This document shows, one piece after another, positions 7,783 to 15,481 of a stretch of DNA of 15,481 bases (positions are counted from its first letter, which is position 1; every line of letters starts with the position of its first letter). The stretch is from contig QNFD01000019.1 of assembly GCA_003645435.1 (NCBI GenBank), forward strand, positions 1 to 15,481, given 5' to 3'. The translations under genes were made by a program, and so were the position numbers. The notes under the pieces are model-generated. The model was not told where the DNA came from and did no database searches. It saw nothing but the letters and a program-made list of their open reading frames with translations. Origin of the DNA: Gammaproteobacteria bacterium (GTDB lineage Bacteria; Pseudomonadota; Gammaproteobacteria; GCA-001735895).

Positions 7783-8226
7783 CTATTCCTGGGTGGTAAT
7801 GTATTTGAGCAACTCGACCACCTGGCCTGGGGTCTGGGCCCAGGCCATCGCCGAAGCATCGACTTCCTTTAGCGGATGGATAATATCTTCATCGTGTAGG
7901 GTGATATATGGTTTGCCTAACGCGGCACAGTAGCCGGCGTCAAACGCGGCATTCCATTGCTTGTATTTATCGCCAAAACGTACCACCGCAATATCGCATT
8001 TCTCGATCATTGTCCTGGTACGAATACTATTTACCTTCGAAGACTTGTGGTCGCGCCAGAAATTATTACTCTCGTCGCCAAGCACATCCCCGGCCGCGTC
8101 ACTTGCCTCGTGATTGGTGACCGCCGACACAAACACGACCGGCATGTTATGTGATTCTGCACCTTGCTTTATTTGAGCACGCCAATCGGAGTGTATTTCT
8201 CCGGATAAATAGACAGTCCAGTTCAT
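7783..8226 (-). CDS. ytoQ: YtoQ-family protein (nucleoside 2-deoxyribosyltransferase-like fold)
   Basis: A 147-aa protein of the YtoQ family, which Pfam places near the nucleoside 2-deoxyribosyltransferases; its reaction is not known to me. Family hallmarks visible are the start MNWTVYLSGEIHSDWR, VTNHEASD (about 36-43), SIRTRTMIEKCDIAVVRFGD (about 66-85), KYKQWNAAFDAGYCAALGKP and the final LKEVDASAMAWAQTPGQVVE. I start at ATG 8226 rather than an upstream in-frame ATG at 8280, because AGAGGA lies 4 nt before it and the family begins with this MNWTVYLSGE. It is 180 bp downstream of the acyl-CoA ligase gene on the same strand, so co-transcription is possible but not shown. A link to sulfonate or phosphonate use is unproven. 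Confidence 0.88.
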   Translation of the reverse strand: MNWTVYLSGEIHSDWRAQIKQGAESHNMPVVFVSAVTNHEASDAAGDVLGDESNNFWRDHKSSKVNSIRTRTMIEKCDIAVVRFGDKYKQWNAAFDAGYCAALGKPYITLHDEDIIHPLKEVDASAMAWAQTPGQVVELLKYITTQE

Positions 8227-8406
8227 TTCTTCCTCTCTGTTTGGTTGGACGGGCCCGTATATTGCACTAAAGCGGCACAAGAGAACATATTTACAGCGAA
8301 AACAAAGAGCTAAAAATGATTGTTATAATCCTGTAGCAGTAGTATCCAGCCATTTTGTCGATAAAATATGAGGAAGTAGAACTAACCAGACCTGTACCTG
8401 GAATGA

Positions 8407-9957
8407 TTAGTTTGACGCTGATGCCTTGTCTATTAACCCGGGCAGCCTGAGGCGTAGAATCTTGCCGGATGGACCCTTGGGTAAATCATCGAAGAAATAG
8501 ATGATCTTGGGGCATTTGTAATTACCGACGCCCGATTCACAAAAATTCTTCAGCTCCTGTTCACTGCACTGAAAGCCGTCGCGCAGTACCACGCAGGCGA
8601 CCACTTCCTGACCGTAATCGACATCATCGACACCTACCGCTGCGGCCTCGAGAATCGCCTCGTGCTGGTAAAGCACCTCATCAATTTCTCGCGGTGCGAT
8701 ATTTTCACCTCCACGAATAATCAGTTCCTTGAGCCGCCCGGTGATAAATATGTACCCATCTTCGTCCTTCCTGCCAAGGTCACCAGTCATGAACCAGCCG
8801 TCTACGAATGCCGCTTCTGTGGCTTCCGGGTTCTTGTAATAGTGATCGAGCAGGTTACTACCACGGATACACAATTCGCCGACAGTGCCGGGTAGACGCA
8901 ACTGCTGATTGTGATCGACGATCTTGATGTCATTGCCACAGGGCAGGCCAACCGAGGTGGGTTTACGCTGGCCTGGCGGGAGCTGGTTGGTCGCCACCGT
9001 GCCGGCAGTTTCGGTGAGACCGAGGGTTTCGATCATCGGCGCCTTGAATACCTGCTCCCACTGTTCCAGCGTGGCGGCGGCGAGAGGCGCCGAGGCCGAG
9101 CGCGCAAAGCGAAATCTGGCCAGGCGTGCATCATTGCCGAATTCAAAGAGTTCCCGATCGGCCCGGTCGAGCAGATACTTGATAATAGTGGGGACGATAC
9201 TGCTCCAGGTACAACCGTGTTCGGCCACCAGTCGCCAGTAGTCGCGGGCGCTAAAACGTTTCGGCATGACCACGCTGGAGCCGCTGTAAAGCGGCGCCGA
9301 TACCGTCACCATGGCGCCGTTAATGTGATATATCGGTAACACGCAAAGTGCGCGATCTTCGGCAGTCAACTTATGCCCGAACATGACATTACGCCCGCCG
9401 CTGGTCACGGCCCGATGACTGATTACCGCGCCCTTGGGTACGCCGGTGGAACCCGATGTATAGAGTAACAAAGCCGTATCCTCGGCTGTTGGCATGGGAA
9501 TATCAAATAACGAATTCTGGGTCTCGGGCCAGACAGGGCCGGTTTCGTCACTGGTTTCGATGACGGTAATCGGTCGTTCGATATTTTCCAGTAACTCGTC
9601 CAGTTTTTGCCGATACTCCGGTGCAACGAACACGACTTCGGAATCAGAATGATCTAGTACATGGGTTAACTGCAGGTTTCCGGCGACCGCGTTGAGAGGC
9701 ACGATAACACGATTATTGGCCATCACCCCGAGGAACAGGCGCAAGGTCCAGAAGCCATTGTCGAGCAGGAAGGCCAGTTTCGCGCCACGTTTCAGTCCAA
9801 GACGATCCAGCGCCTCACCGACTTCGTCAACCGCGTCCCTCAACCCGGCAAAACTCAGAATGCGATCGGATTCAGGTACGATCAGAAAGGTTTTCCGGGG
9901 TGATTGTTCGGCATGCCGTTCGATGCAGGCAGGCACGGTATCATATTTTGGCAGCAC
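8407..9957 (-). CDS. sauT: AMP-forming acyl-CoA ligase, probable sulfoacetate-CoA ligase (SauT-like)
   Basis: A class I adenylate-forming enzyme of 516 aa. Motifs in order: ATP loop LLYTSGSTGVPKGAV (about 165-180), ETLGLTETAG, TGDLGRKDEDGYIFITGR, the hinge LKELIIRGGENIAPREID and the adenylation Lys499 in PKGPSGKILR. It begins with a GTG whose G is the last base of the upstream TAG stop (TAGTG), so translation is coupled. In Cupriavidus necator sauT activates sulfoacetate to sulfoacetyl-CoA with ATP, and sauS reduces it to sulfoacetaldehyde; the same adjacent gene order is seen here. The partner gene and the neighbouring SLC13 permease are the main grounds for the SauT call, since the acyl substrate of this family cannot be read from motifs. 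Alternatives are a ligase for another short acid, including phosphonoacetate from the adjacent pathway. Confidence 0.6.
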   Translation of the reverse strand: MLPKYDTVPACIERHAEQSPRKTFLIVPESDRILSFAGLRDAVDEVGEALDRLGLKRGAKLAFLLDNGFWTLRLFLGVMANNRVIVPLNAVAGNLQLTHVLDHSDSEVVFVAPEYRQKLDELLENIERPITVIETSDETGPVWPETQNSLFDIPMPTAEDTALLLYTSGSTGVPKGAVISHRAVTSGGRNVMFGHKLTAEDRALCVLPIYHINGAMVTVSAPLYSGSSVVMPKRFSARDYWRLVAEHGCTWSSIVPTIIKYLLDRADRELFEFGNDARLARFRFARSASAPLAAATLEQWEQVFKAPMIETLGLTETAGTVATNQLPPGQRKPTSVGLPCGNDIKIVDHNQQLRLPGTVGELCIRGSNLLDHYYKNPEATEAAFVDGWFMTGDLGRKDEDGYIFITGRLKELIIRGGENIAPREIDEVLYQHEAILEAAAVGVDDVDYGQEVVACVVLRDGFQCSEQELKNFCESGVGNYKCPKIIYFFDDLPKGPSGKILRLRLPGLIDKASASN

Positions 9958-11390
9958 TAATCTTTTCCGTAGCGTTTGAAGTAAGCACCGAATAGCTCGT
10001 CTTCCGACGGTTTATCTTCGCCCACCTCGGTCACCAGGTGGGTGATGTTGATAAAATTACGGTAGTTCAGGTTTTCGCTAATGCTGTTGCCACCCCAGGT
10101 GCCACAGCCCATGCTGAGCGTGAAGTTCAGGGCATTCCTAAAGCTGCCGCCATTGCCGAAAGTATGGGCCTGGTTGACCAGTACACGTACCACGTCGATT
10201 TCCTCGGCGAGGCGTACCGGGTGAGCGGGATTGTCGGTGTGAATCCCGCAGGAATGGCCACGTCCCTGCACATTGAGAATTTCTCGAACCAGGCTTAGCG
10301 CGTGATCAAAGTCGCGAGCTCGATAAACACTAAGTACCAGCGACAGCTTTTCATCGGCAAATGGAGACTCCGGGTCGAAGACTTCCTCGACCAGGAAGAA
10401 ACCGGCCTTCGCAGCGTCTTCCCCGAGACCGATACCGTTTGCAAAAAGGTCGGCATCCCTGGCGATCAGATCGCGATTGAGATTACCGTTCACCCAGAGA
10501 TTAGCCGCAATCGCTTTTTTTTCATCGACACTGCAGCGATAAGCGCCTGCCTTTTCAAGCGCTTTAATCGATTCCTCGTATATGTCGTCGAGGATAATCA
10601 GTGAATTCTCAGACGAACAGGAAGTCGAGTTATCAAAAGTCTTGGATGCACAGATTTTCCGCGCGGCATCGCCAAGGTCCGCCCCGGTGTCGATTATCAC
10701 CGGCACGTTACCGGCACCGACACCAATCGCCGGGGTACCGCTGCTATAGGCTGAACGAACATTATTTTGCGAGCCGGTGGCGACAACCAGGTCAGCCTGT
10801 TCCATCAGCAAGCGGGTCATGTTTCGTGATATCGGATGGGGCAGGATCTGTACCAGGTCCGGAGGCGCGCCAACCCTGGAGAGTGCCGCGCGCATCAATT
10901 CAACCGTCGCATTTGTGCTACTCCAGCCAGCGGGTGACGGCGCGATAATAATCGCGTTTGCGCCTTTCAACGCCATCATCGATTTATTCACCGGTGTCGC
11001 CGCCGGGTTGGTCGAGGGAGTTATCGCCGCCACCACGCCAACCGGTTTGCCATAGCGCACCATACCAGCATCGGGGTTATTGTCGATAATGCCAACAGTC
11101 CTGGCTCGCATCAGGTCACGTAAGGTACCAAAGGTTTTACGCTGATTCTTGATCACCTTGTCGGCAACATTGCCGATGCCGGTGTCCGCTACAGCGAGTT
11201 CGGCGAGCCACTGTGCATTTTCAGGTTTATACAGGGACCAGGCGACCGCGGTTACGATTTCATCGATTCGTGCCTGGTCGGCGTCTGCGATCACTGCCAT
11301 GGCTTCACGGGCGATTTTAATCAACCCGGAAACACAGGAGATTTCATTGTCGGTTGCAGTGGTGACCGCGCTGATGGCTGGATTTGCCAT
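9957..11390 (-). CDS. sauS: CoA-acylating aldehyde dehydrogenase, probable sulfoacetaldehyde dehydrogenase (SauS-like)
   Basis: A 477-aa acylating aldehyde dehydrogenase, which interconverts an aldehyde and its acyl-CoA with NAD(P)H. Features: TPSTNPAATPVNK (124-136), ATGSQNNVRSAYSSGTPAIG, the cofactor loop GVGAGNVP (223-230), the nucleophile Cys258 in TFDNSTSCSSEN, and GHSCGIHTDNPAHPVR. It lacks the alcohol dehydrogenase domain of AdhE and is longer than MhpF-type acetaldehyde dehydrogenases, fitting the SauS/EutE-like group. Overlap with an acyl-CoA ligase gene by one base suggests the acyl-CoA is made by that ligase and reduced here, as in sulfoacetate catabolism. I took ATG 11390 as the start; an in-frame GTG at 11399 adds three residues, and neither has a strong ribosome site. 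There is no microcompartment gene nearby, which argues against an EutE role. The substrate is inferred from context. Confidence 0.65.
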   Translation of the reverse strand: MANPAISAVTTATDNEISCVSGLIKIAREAMAVIADADQARIDEIVTAVAWSLYKPENAQWLAELAVADTGIGNVADKVIKNQRKTFGTLRDLMRARTVGIIDNNPDAGMVRYGKPVGVVAAITPSTNPAATPVNKSMMALKGANAIIIAPSPAGWSSTNATVELMRAALSRVGAPPDLVQILPHPISRNMTRLLMEQADLVVATGSQNNVRSAYSSGTPAIGVGAGNVPVIIDTGADLGDAARKICASKTFDNSTSCSSENSLIILDDIYEESIKALEKAGAYRCSVDEKKAIAANLWVNGNLNRDLIARDADLFANGIGLGEDAAKAGFFLVEEVFDPESPFADEKLSLVLSVYRARDFDHALSLVREILNVQGRGHSCGIHTDNPAHPVRLAEEIDVVRVLVNQAHTFGNGGSFRNALNFTLSMGCGTWGGNSISENLNYRNFINITHLVTEVGEDKPSEDELFGAYFKRYGKD

Positions 11391-11447
11391 GCTGAACACT
11401 CGCTTAAAACTGGATTCGAAAGTGTACTCGCTGCGCGATTGATTTCA

Positions 11448-11458
11448 AATCGAGATTA
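11448..11458 (-). promoter_or_regulatory. Near copy of the phn operator half-site upstream of the sauS-like gene
   Basis: The minus strand reads TAATCTCGATT, one base different from the TAATATCGATT found before phnW and phnA, in the same orientation toward its gene. A possible -10, TACACT, follows after 21 nt (11426-11421). The match is short and the spacing differs from N23, so it may be chance. It lies in the 171-bp gap between the SLC13 permease gene and the sauS-like gene, where a separate promoter is expected. Confidence 0.3.
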
Positions 11459-11561
11459 GATAAAGACTGGTTTTAACGATCTTTCCGATAACGCCTGAAA
11501 TTTGTGGACGCAGCAATCAAGAATATACAGCAATAGGGTTTTAAAGAGAGCATCCGTCTAA

Positions 11562-13337
11562 TTATAAAGGCCAGAAATACAATATCGAGGGTACGGAAAT
11601 AGTCACCACGAGGATTTCCAGCGGCAGGCCCATACGCCAGTAATCACCAAAGCTATAACCACCCGGACCCATGATTATGGTGTTGTTCTTATGCCCTATC
11701 GGGGTCAGAAAGGCACAGGAGGCAGCCACTGCAACGCCCATTAGAAACGGATCCGGGGCTACCCCAATCGCATTCGCTATATCCAGCCCTATCGGCGCGG
11801 CGATTAATGCGGTCGCCACATTGTTGAGAAAATCAGACAGGGTCATAGTGACAATAATCAGCACGGTTAATATTGCCCAGTGAGGCCAGCCGGCGGTTTG
11901 CGCAACGATGAATTCTGCAATCAACTGGGTACCGCCTGAATTTTCCAGCGCAATGCCAAGCGGTATCAACGAGGCCAGCAACACGATCACCTTCCATTCA
12001 ACCGCCTCGTAAATCTCCCTCCCAGGCACCATTCCTAACGCCACATAAGCGATTACGCAGACTGCCAGGGCTATTGGCAGGTAAACCAGGCCTGCAACTG
12101 ACAAGGCGATCGCACCCAGAAATATTCCTATCGCAAGCCAGGCTTTGTTACGCTGTATGACCGCATGCTGGCGGTCGTCCAGCGGTAACACGCCGAGCCA
12201 GTTGGTGACTTCGACGAGACGTTCTTCCGGGCCGAGCAGCAACAACACATCACCTGGCTTAATCGTGAGCTTTCGCACCCGATCACGAAAGCGCTTTCCC
12301 TGCCTGGAAACGCCGAGCAGCGTGACCCCATGACGTCTCAGCAAGCGTAAATCATAACTACAACGTCCCGCGATCCTGGCTCCCTCGGGCACTATCGCCT
12401 CGGTCAGGGAAAGTGATGGACTGGTAATACCCGATTCATGCTTTTCCTTGCCAGCAAAATCGAGCTGCGCACCGCCCAGAAAGGCTTCGATAGATTTAGG
12501 ATCGCCTTCGAGAACAATATGATCGCCTTTCCGAATTTCTTCATATTGAGCAAATCCAGGCAGTCGCTTACCCCTGCGTACCAGCCCAAGCACTCTGATG
12601 TCGTGCTCCATCGCCAGCGGATATAGTCCGGTTACCCTTTGCCCGATAGCGGTGGAATCCTCGGGTACCTGCGCTTCCGCGACAAACAGTTCGGTATCTT
12701 CGCCGCTGTGAATAGGTGAAGCGCGTTCTCGACTGGGGATTAAGCGCCAGCCGATCAGGGCCACAAACATGATCCCGGCAAATGCCACGGTCAGCCCAAC
12801 AGGGGCGAAGTCAAACATTCCGTAACTCTCGCCCAGCGCACGTTCACGATACTGGGCAATGACAATATTCGGCGGTGTGCCTATGAGCGTAATCATGCCG
12901 CCGAGGATCGTTGCAAAAGACAGGGGCATGAGACTGAGTGCGGCGGCCCGTTTAGCTTTTTCAGCAGCTTCCAGATCGAGCGACATGAGTAATGCGAGTG
13001 CGGCGACATTATTGATCACCGCCGACAGGGTCGCGCCGACAATAGACATGACGCCAATATGCAGGGGTAGCGGACGGTCTGAAGAAAGAACGACGCCCGC
13101 AATCAGTTCGACCGCGCCCGAATTCAACAGGCCGCGAGAAACGATCAAAACCAGGGCAATGATCACTACCGCCGGATGACCGAAGCCGGAGAAGGCTTCT
13201 ACCGGGGTGACAAAACCCGCAATCACCGCAATTACGAGCGCGCTGAAAGCGACCAGGTCATAACGAATTCTGCCCCAGATCAACAGGGCGAAAACTGTGC
13301 CGAACAGGGCAAAAAGGAATATCTGGTCGGTTGTCAT
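11562..13337 (-). CDS. SLC13-family permease with two TrkA-C (RCK_C) domains, likely anion/sulfonate transporter
   Basis: A 591-aa inner-membrane transporter of the ArsB/SLC13 (ion transporter) group, in the same architecture as E. coli YfbS. Hydrophobic segments span about 5-200 and 398-590. The two halves carry paired signature loops: INNVAAL (108-114) and LIGTPPNIV (151-159) in the first, FLNNVATALIAAP (503-515) and TPIGHKNNTI in the second. Between them lie two cytosolic TrkA-C modules, about 217-297 and 307-387 (RVLGLVRRGKRLPGF; TLLGVSRQGKRFRDR), which usually bind a regulatory ligand. Relatives move sulfate, dicarboxylates or other anions with sodium. Placement just before the sauS/sauT-like genes suggests sulfonate uptake, or sulfite/sulfate export; this is inference. 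It starts at ATG 13337 behind GAGGGGG, a ribosome site contributed by an adjacent repeat. Confidence 0.85.
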   Translation of the reverse strand: MTTDQIFLFALFGTVFALLIWGRIRYDLVAFSALVIAVIAGFVTPVEAFSGFGHPAVVIIALVLIVSRGLLNSGAVELIAGVVLSSDRPLPLHIGVMSIVGATLSAVINNVAALALLMSLDLEAAEKAKRAAALSLMPLSFATILGGMITLIGTPPNIVIAQYRERALGESYGMFDFAPVGLTVAFAGIMFVALIGWRLIPSRERASPIHSGEDTELFVAEAQVPEDSTAIGQRVTGLYPLAMEHDIRVLGLVRRGKRLPGFAQYEEIRKGDHIVLEGDPKSIEAFLGGAQLDFAGKEKHESGITSPSLSLTEAIVPEGARIAGRCSYDLRLLRRHGVTLLGVSRQGKRFRDRVRKLTIKPGDVLLLLGPEERLVEVTNWLGVLPLDDRQHAVIQRNKAWLAIGIFLGAIALSVAGLVYLPIALAVCVIAYVALGMVPGREIYEAVEWKVIVLLASLIPLGIALENSGGTQLIAEFIVAQTAGWPHWAILTVLIIVTMTLSDFLNNVATALIAAPIGLDIANAIGVAPDPFLMGVAVAASCAFLTPIGHKNNTIIMGPGGYSFGDYWRMGLPLEILVVTISVPSILYFWPL

Positions 13338-13355
13338 AATGCCCCCTCACCCCTG

Positions 13356-13378
13356 CCCTCTCCCCGCAGGGGAGAGGG
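13356..13378. repeat. GC-rich hairpin repeat between acnB and the permease gene
   Basis: CCCTCTCCCC and GGGGAGAGGG form a 10-bp stem around the loop GCA in the 48-bp gap between the acnB stop and the permease start. The flanking CCCCCTCACCCCTG (13342-13355) completes a wording I know as a dispersed repeat in many bacterial genomes. On the minus strand the stem is not followed by a T-run, so it is at best an imperfect terminator, but it may lower read-through or protect the 3' end of the acnB message. Confidence 0.7.
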
Positions 13379-13385
13379 GGTATTA

Positions 13386-15481
13386 TCAGACTACCTGTAC
13401 CGGAAATGCCGATTCAGCGGCGGTTTGATAATTTTCCATTTCATTAAAGTTGAGATACCGATAAACCTCATCCGACATCGTGTTGATATCATTTGCATAA
13501 GCCAGGTATTCGTCCATGCTGGGGATCTTGCCCATGATCGCGGCCACTGCTGCCAGTTCCGCTGAGGCCAGGTAAACATTGGCGCCGTTACCGAGCCTGT
13601 TGGGGAAGTTACGTGTCGAGGTCGATACTACCGTGCTGTTTGCGGCAACGCGCGCCTGGTTACCCATGCACAGGGAACAGCCCGGCATTTCGGTGCGCGC
13701 GCCGGAGCGACCAAAGATACCGTAGTAACCCTCGGCAGTGAGTTGACGTTCGTCCATTTTAGTTGGCGGTACTATCCACAGACGCGTCGAAACCGGGCCA
13801 TCGAGTTTTTCCAGTAACTTACCCGCGGCACGGAAGTGGCCAATATTGGTCATACAGGAGCCTATAAAAACCTCATCAACCTTAGTACCTGCAACTGCAG
13901 ACAGGGGTTTGATATCGTCCGGGTCGTTGGGGCAGGCGAGCAAGGGCTCTTTAATCTCGTTCAAATCGATTTCGATAATTTCCGCATACTCGGCATCCGC
14001 GTCGGCTTCAAGCAGAACCGGATTCTCGAGCCACGCCTGCATTGCCTCAATGCGGCGAGTGATGGTACGCACATCACCGTAACCGTCACTGATCATCCAC
14101 TGCAACATGGTGATATTGGAGTTTATGTATTCAATAATGGGCTCTTTATCGAGTTTTACCGTACATCCGGACGAAGAACGTTCGGCCGACGCATCGGACA
14201 ATTCAAATGCCTGCTCTACTTTTAGCTGCGGTAAACCTTCGATTTCGAGAATGCGGCCGGAAAACACATTTTTCTTGCCTTTCTTTTCGACGGTTAACAG
14301 GCCCCGTTGAATCGCCGCATAAGGTATGGCGTTGACCAGGTCACGCAATGTTATGCCAGGCTGCATCTCGCCTTTGAAACGAACCAGCACCGATTCCGGC
14401 AAATCGAGCGGCATCACGCCCGTCGCGGCCGCGAATGCCACCAGGCCCGAACCCGCCGGAAATGATATACCGATAGGAAAACGGGTATGCGAATCACCGC
14501 CGGTACCGACAGTGTCCGGTAACAGCATACGGTTCATCCATGAATGGATGATGCCGTCGCCGGGGCGCAGGGACACACCGCCACGGTTTTGCATGAAATC
14601 CGGCAATGTATGGTGGGTGATAACGTCGACCGGCTTGGGATAGGGCGCAGTATGACAAAACGATTGCATCACCAGGTCTGCAGAAAAACCAAGACAGGCA
14701 AGATCCTTGAGTTCATCCCGCGTCATCGGTCCTGTTGTGTCCTGTGAACCCACCGTGGTCATTTTTGGTTCACAATACATTTCGGGCCGAACCCCCGGCA
14801 ATCCACAGGCTTTGCCGACTATTTTTTGCGCCAGGGTATAACCTTTACCACTGTCTGCCTGTGTCTCCGGGATCTCGAATATATCGGTTGCCGGCAAGTC
14901 CAGCGCCGTACGAGCGCGGTCGGTTAGACCTCGACCGATAATCAACGGAATACGCCCACCGGCGCGCACTTCATCCTGTAGCACGTTGGTCGCGAGCTCA
15001 AAACTGGAAAGAACTTCATCACTGTCATGCCTGGTGACTATGCCCCGGAAGGGATAAATATCGACTACATCACCCATTTCGAGTCTGGAAACATCCATTT
15101 CTATCGGCAGGGCGCCTGCGTCTTCCATGGTATTGAAAAAGATCGGTGCAATCTTGGCGCCAAAACAATAGCCGCCATTGTTCTTATTGGGAATATAGGG
15201 GATGTCTTTACCCATATGCCATAAAACCGAATTGGTCGCCGATTTTCTGGATGAACCGGTGCCGACAACGTCGCCGACATAGGCAAGCGGATGGCCCAGC
15301 TTCTTCAACTCCTGAATTTTTTGCAGGGGTTTATCGGTCAGCCCCTCGCGCGGGTTTATCAGCATGGCGTTAGCATGCAGGGGTATATCAGGACGTGACC
15401 AGGCATCCTGGGCAGGAGACAAGTCATCGGTATTGGTTTCGCCTGGAACCTTGAATATTGTTACCGTGATTTTTTCCGCCA
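13386..15481 (-). CDS. acnB: Aconitate hydratase B (partial, N-terminus off window)
   Basis: AcnB interconverts citrate and isocitrate in the TCA and glyoxylate cycles and can serve 2-methylisocitrate steps. About 698 residues are visible; the frame is open to the right edge and the N-terminal HEAT-like domain (roughly 165 of about 865 aa) is beyond it. The visible part begins within the swivel domain ([37 protein letters not shown]), which in AcnB precedes the catalytic domains, unlike AcnA. The [4Fe-4S] ligands are present: the Cys in [12 protein letters not shown] (codon 13854-13856) and the two in [10 protein letters not shown] (13677-13679 and 13668-13670). A TTG at 15422 is an internal leucine (DDLSPAQ), not a start. 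Ending 48 bp before the permease gene, it may be co-transcribed with it, but aconitase is housekeeping and the link to sulfonate use need not be functional. Confidence 0.97.
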   Translation of the reverse strand, partial: AEKITVTIFKVPGETNTDDLSPAQDAWSRPDIPLHANAMLINPREGLTDKPLQKIQELKKLGHPLAYVGDVVGTGSSRKSATNSVLWHMGKDIPYIPNKNNGGYCFGAKIAPIFFNTMEDAGALPIEMDVSRLEMGDVVDIYPFRGIVTRHDSDEVLSSFELATNVLQDEVRAGGRIPLIIGRGLTDRARTALDLPATDIFEIPETQADSGKGYTLAQKIVGKACGLPGVRPEMYCEPKMTTVGSQDTTGPMTRDELKDLACLGFSADLVMQSFCHTAPYPKPVDVITHHTLPDFMQNRGGVSLRPGDGIIHSWMNRMLLPDTVGTGGDSHTRFPIGISFPAGSGLVAFAAATGVMPLDLPESVLVRFKGEMQPGITLRDLVNAIPYAAIQRGLLTVEKKGKKNVFSGRILEIEGLPQLKVEQAFELSDASAERSSSGCTVKLDKEPIIEYINSNITMLQWMISDGYGDVRTITRRIEAMQAWLENPVLLEADADAEYAEIIEIDLNEIKEPLLACPNDPDDIKPLSAVAGTKVDEVFIGSCMTNIGHFRAAGKLLEKLDGPVSTRLWIVPPTKMDERQLTAEGYYGIFGRSGARTEMPGCSLCMGNQARVAANSTVVSTSTRNFPNRLGNGANVYLASAELAAVAAIMGKIPSMDEYLAYANDINTMSDEVYRYLNFNEMENYQTAAESAFPVQVV

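Noticed and set aside
8227..8280. N-terminal extension of the ytoQ-family protein from ATG 8280
   Set aside because: The family begins at MNWTVYLSGE, and the ATG at 8226 has a good AGAGGA site; the extra 18 residues have no support.
13176..13565. 129-codon plus-strand frame across the acnB-permease gap
   Set aside because: It crosses two well-supported minus-strand genes and a GC-rich repeat, and has no protein-like motif.
1..15481. CRISPR array, tRNA, rRNA or transposase gene
   Set aside because: No regularly spaced direct repeats, no cloverleaf or rRNA signature, and no transposase motifs were seen; the repeats found are short inverted elements.

Overview
The window looks like a stretch of chromosome from a heterotrophic, probably marine, gammaproteobacterium. 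This rests on the AcnB-type aconitase, on the use of organophosphonates and probably organosulfonates as substrates, and on palindromic intergenic repeats of a kind I associate with marine gammaproteobacteria. The assignment is an inference; there is no rRNA or other taxonomic marker. Genes are densely packed. No tRNA, rRNA, CRISPR array, transposase or phage gene was found.

Left part (1-7526): a 2-aminoethylphosphonate (AEP) catabolic locus arranged around a LysR-type regulator. phnW (AEP:pyruvate transaminase, minus strand) is divergent from lysR (plus). Downstream of lysR, and in the same direction, lie phnA (phosphonoacetate hydrolase) and phnY (phosphonoacetaldehyde dehydrogenase). Together they convert AEP to phosphonoacetaldehyde (PhnW), then phosphonoacetate (PhnY), then acetate plus phosphate (PhnA). 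The phnW and phnA promoter regions share the layout TAATATCGATT-N23-TATA, with almost the same distance from the -10 to the start codon, so one regulator probably controls both. Beyond phnW, after a 354-bp gap holding a large palindromic repeat, a covalent-flavin FAD oxidoreductase/GcvT fusion gene (dimethylglycine/sarcosine dehydrogenase type) runs off the left edge. It may demethylate an N-methylated amine, possibly N-methyl-AEP.

Middle (7527-7782): a nested inverted-repeat, MITE-like element separates the phosphonate genes from an opposing block.

Right part (7783-15481): all genes are on the minus strand. In transcription order they are acnB (aconitase B, N-terminus beyond the right edge), an SLC13-type permease with two TrkA-C domains, an acylating aldehyde dehydrogenase and an AMP-forming acyl-CoA ligase that overlap by one base, and a ytoQ-family gene. 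The dehydrogenase/ligase pair resembles sauS/sauT of sulfoacetate catabolism (sulfoacetate to sulfoacetyl-CoA to sulfoacetaldehyde), with the permease as the likely transporter. No xsc (sulfoacetaldehyde acetyltransferase) is in the window. A near copy of the phn operator half-site lies upstream of the sauS-like gene, so the two C2 phosphonate/sulfonate blocks may share regulation.
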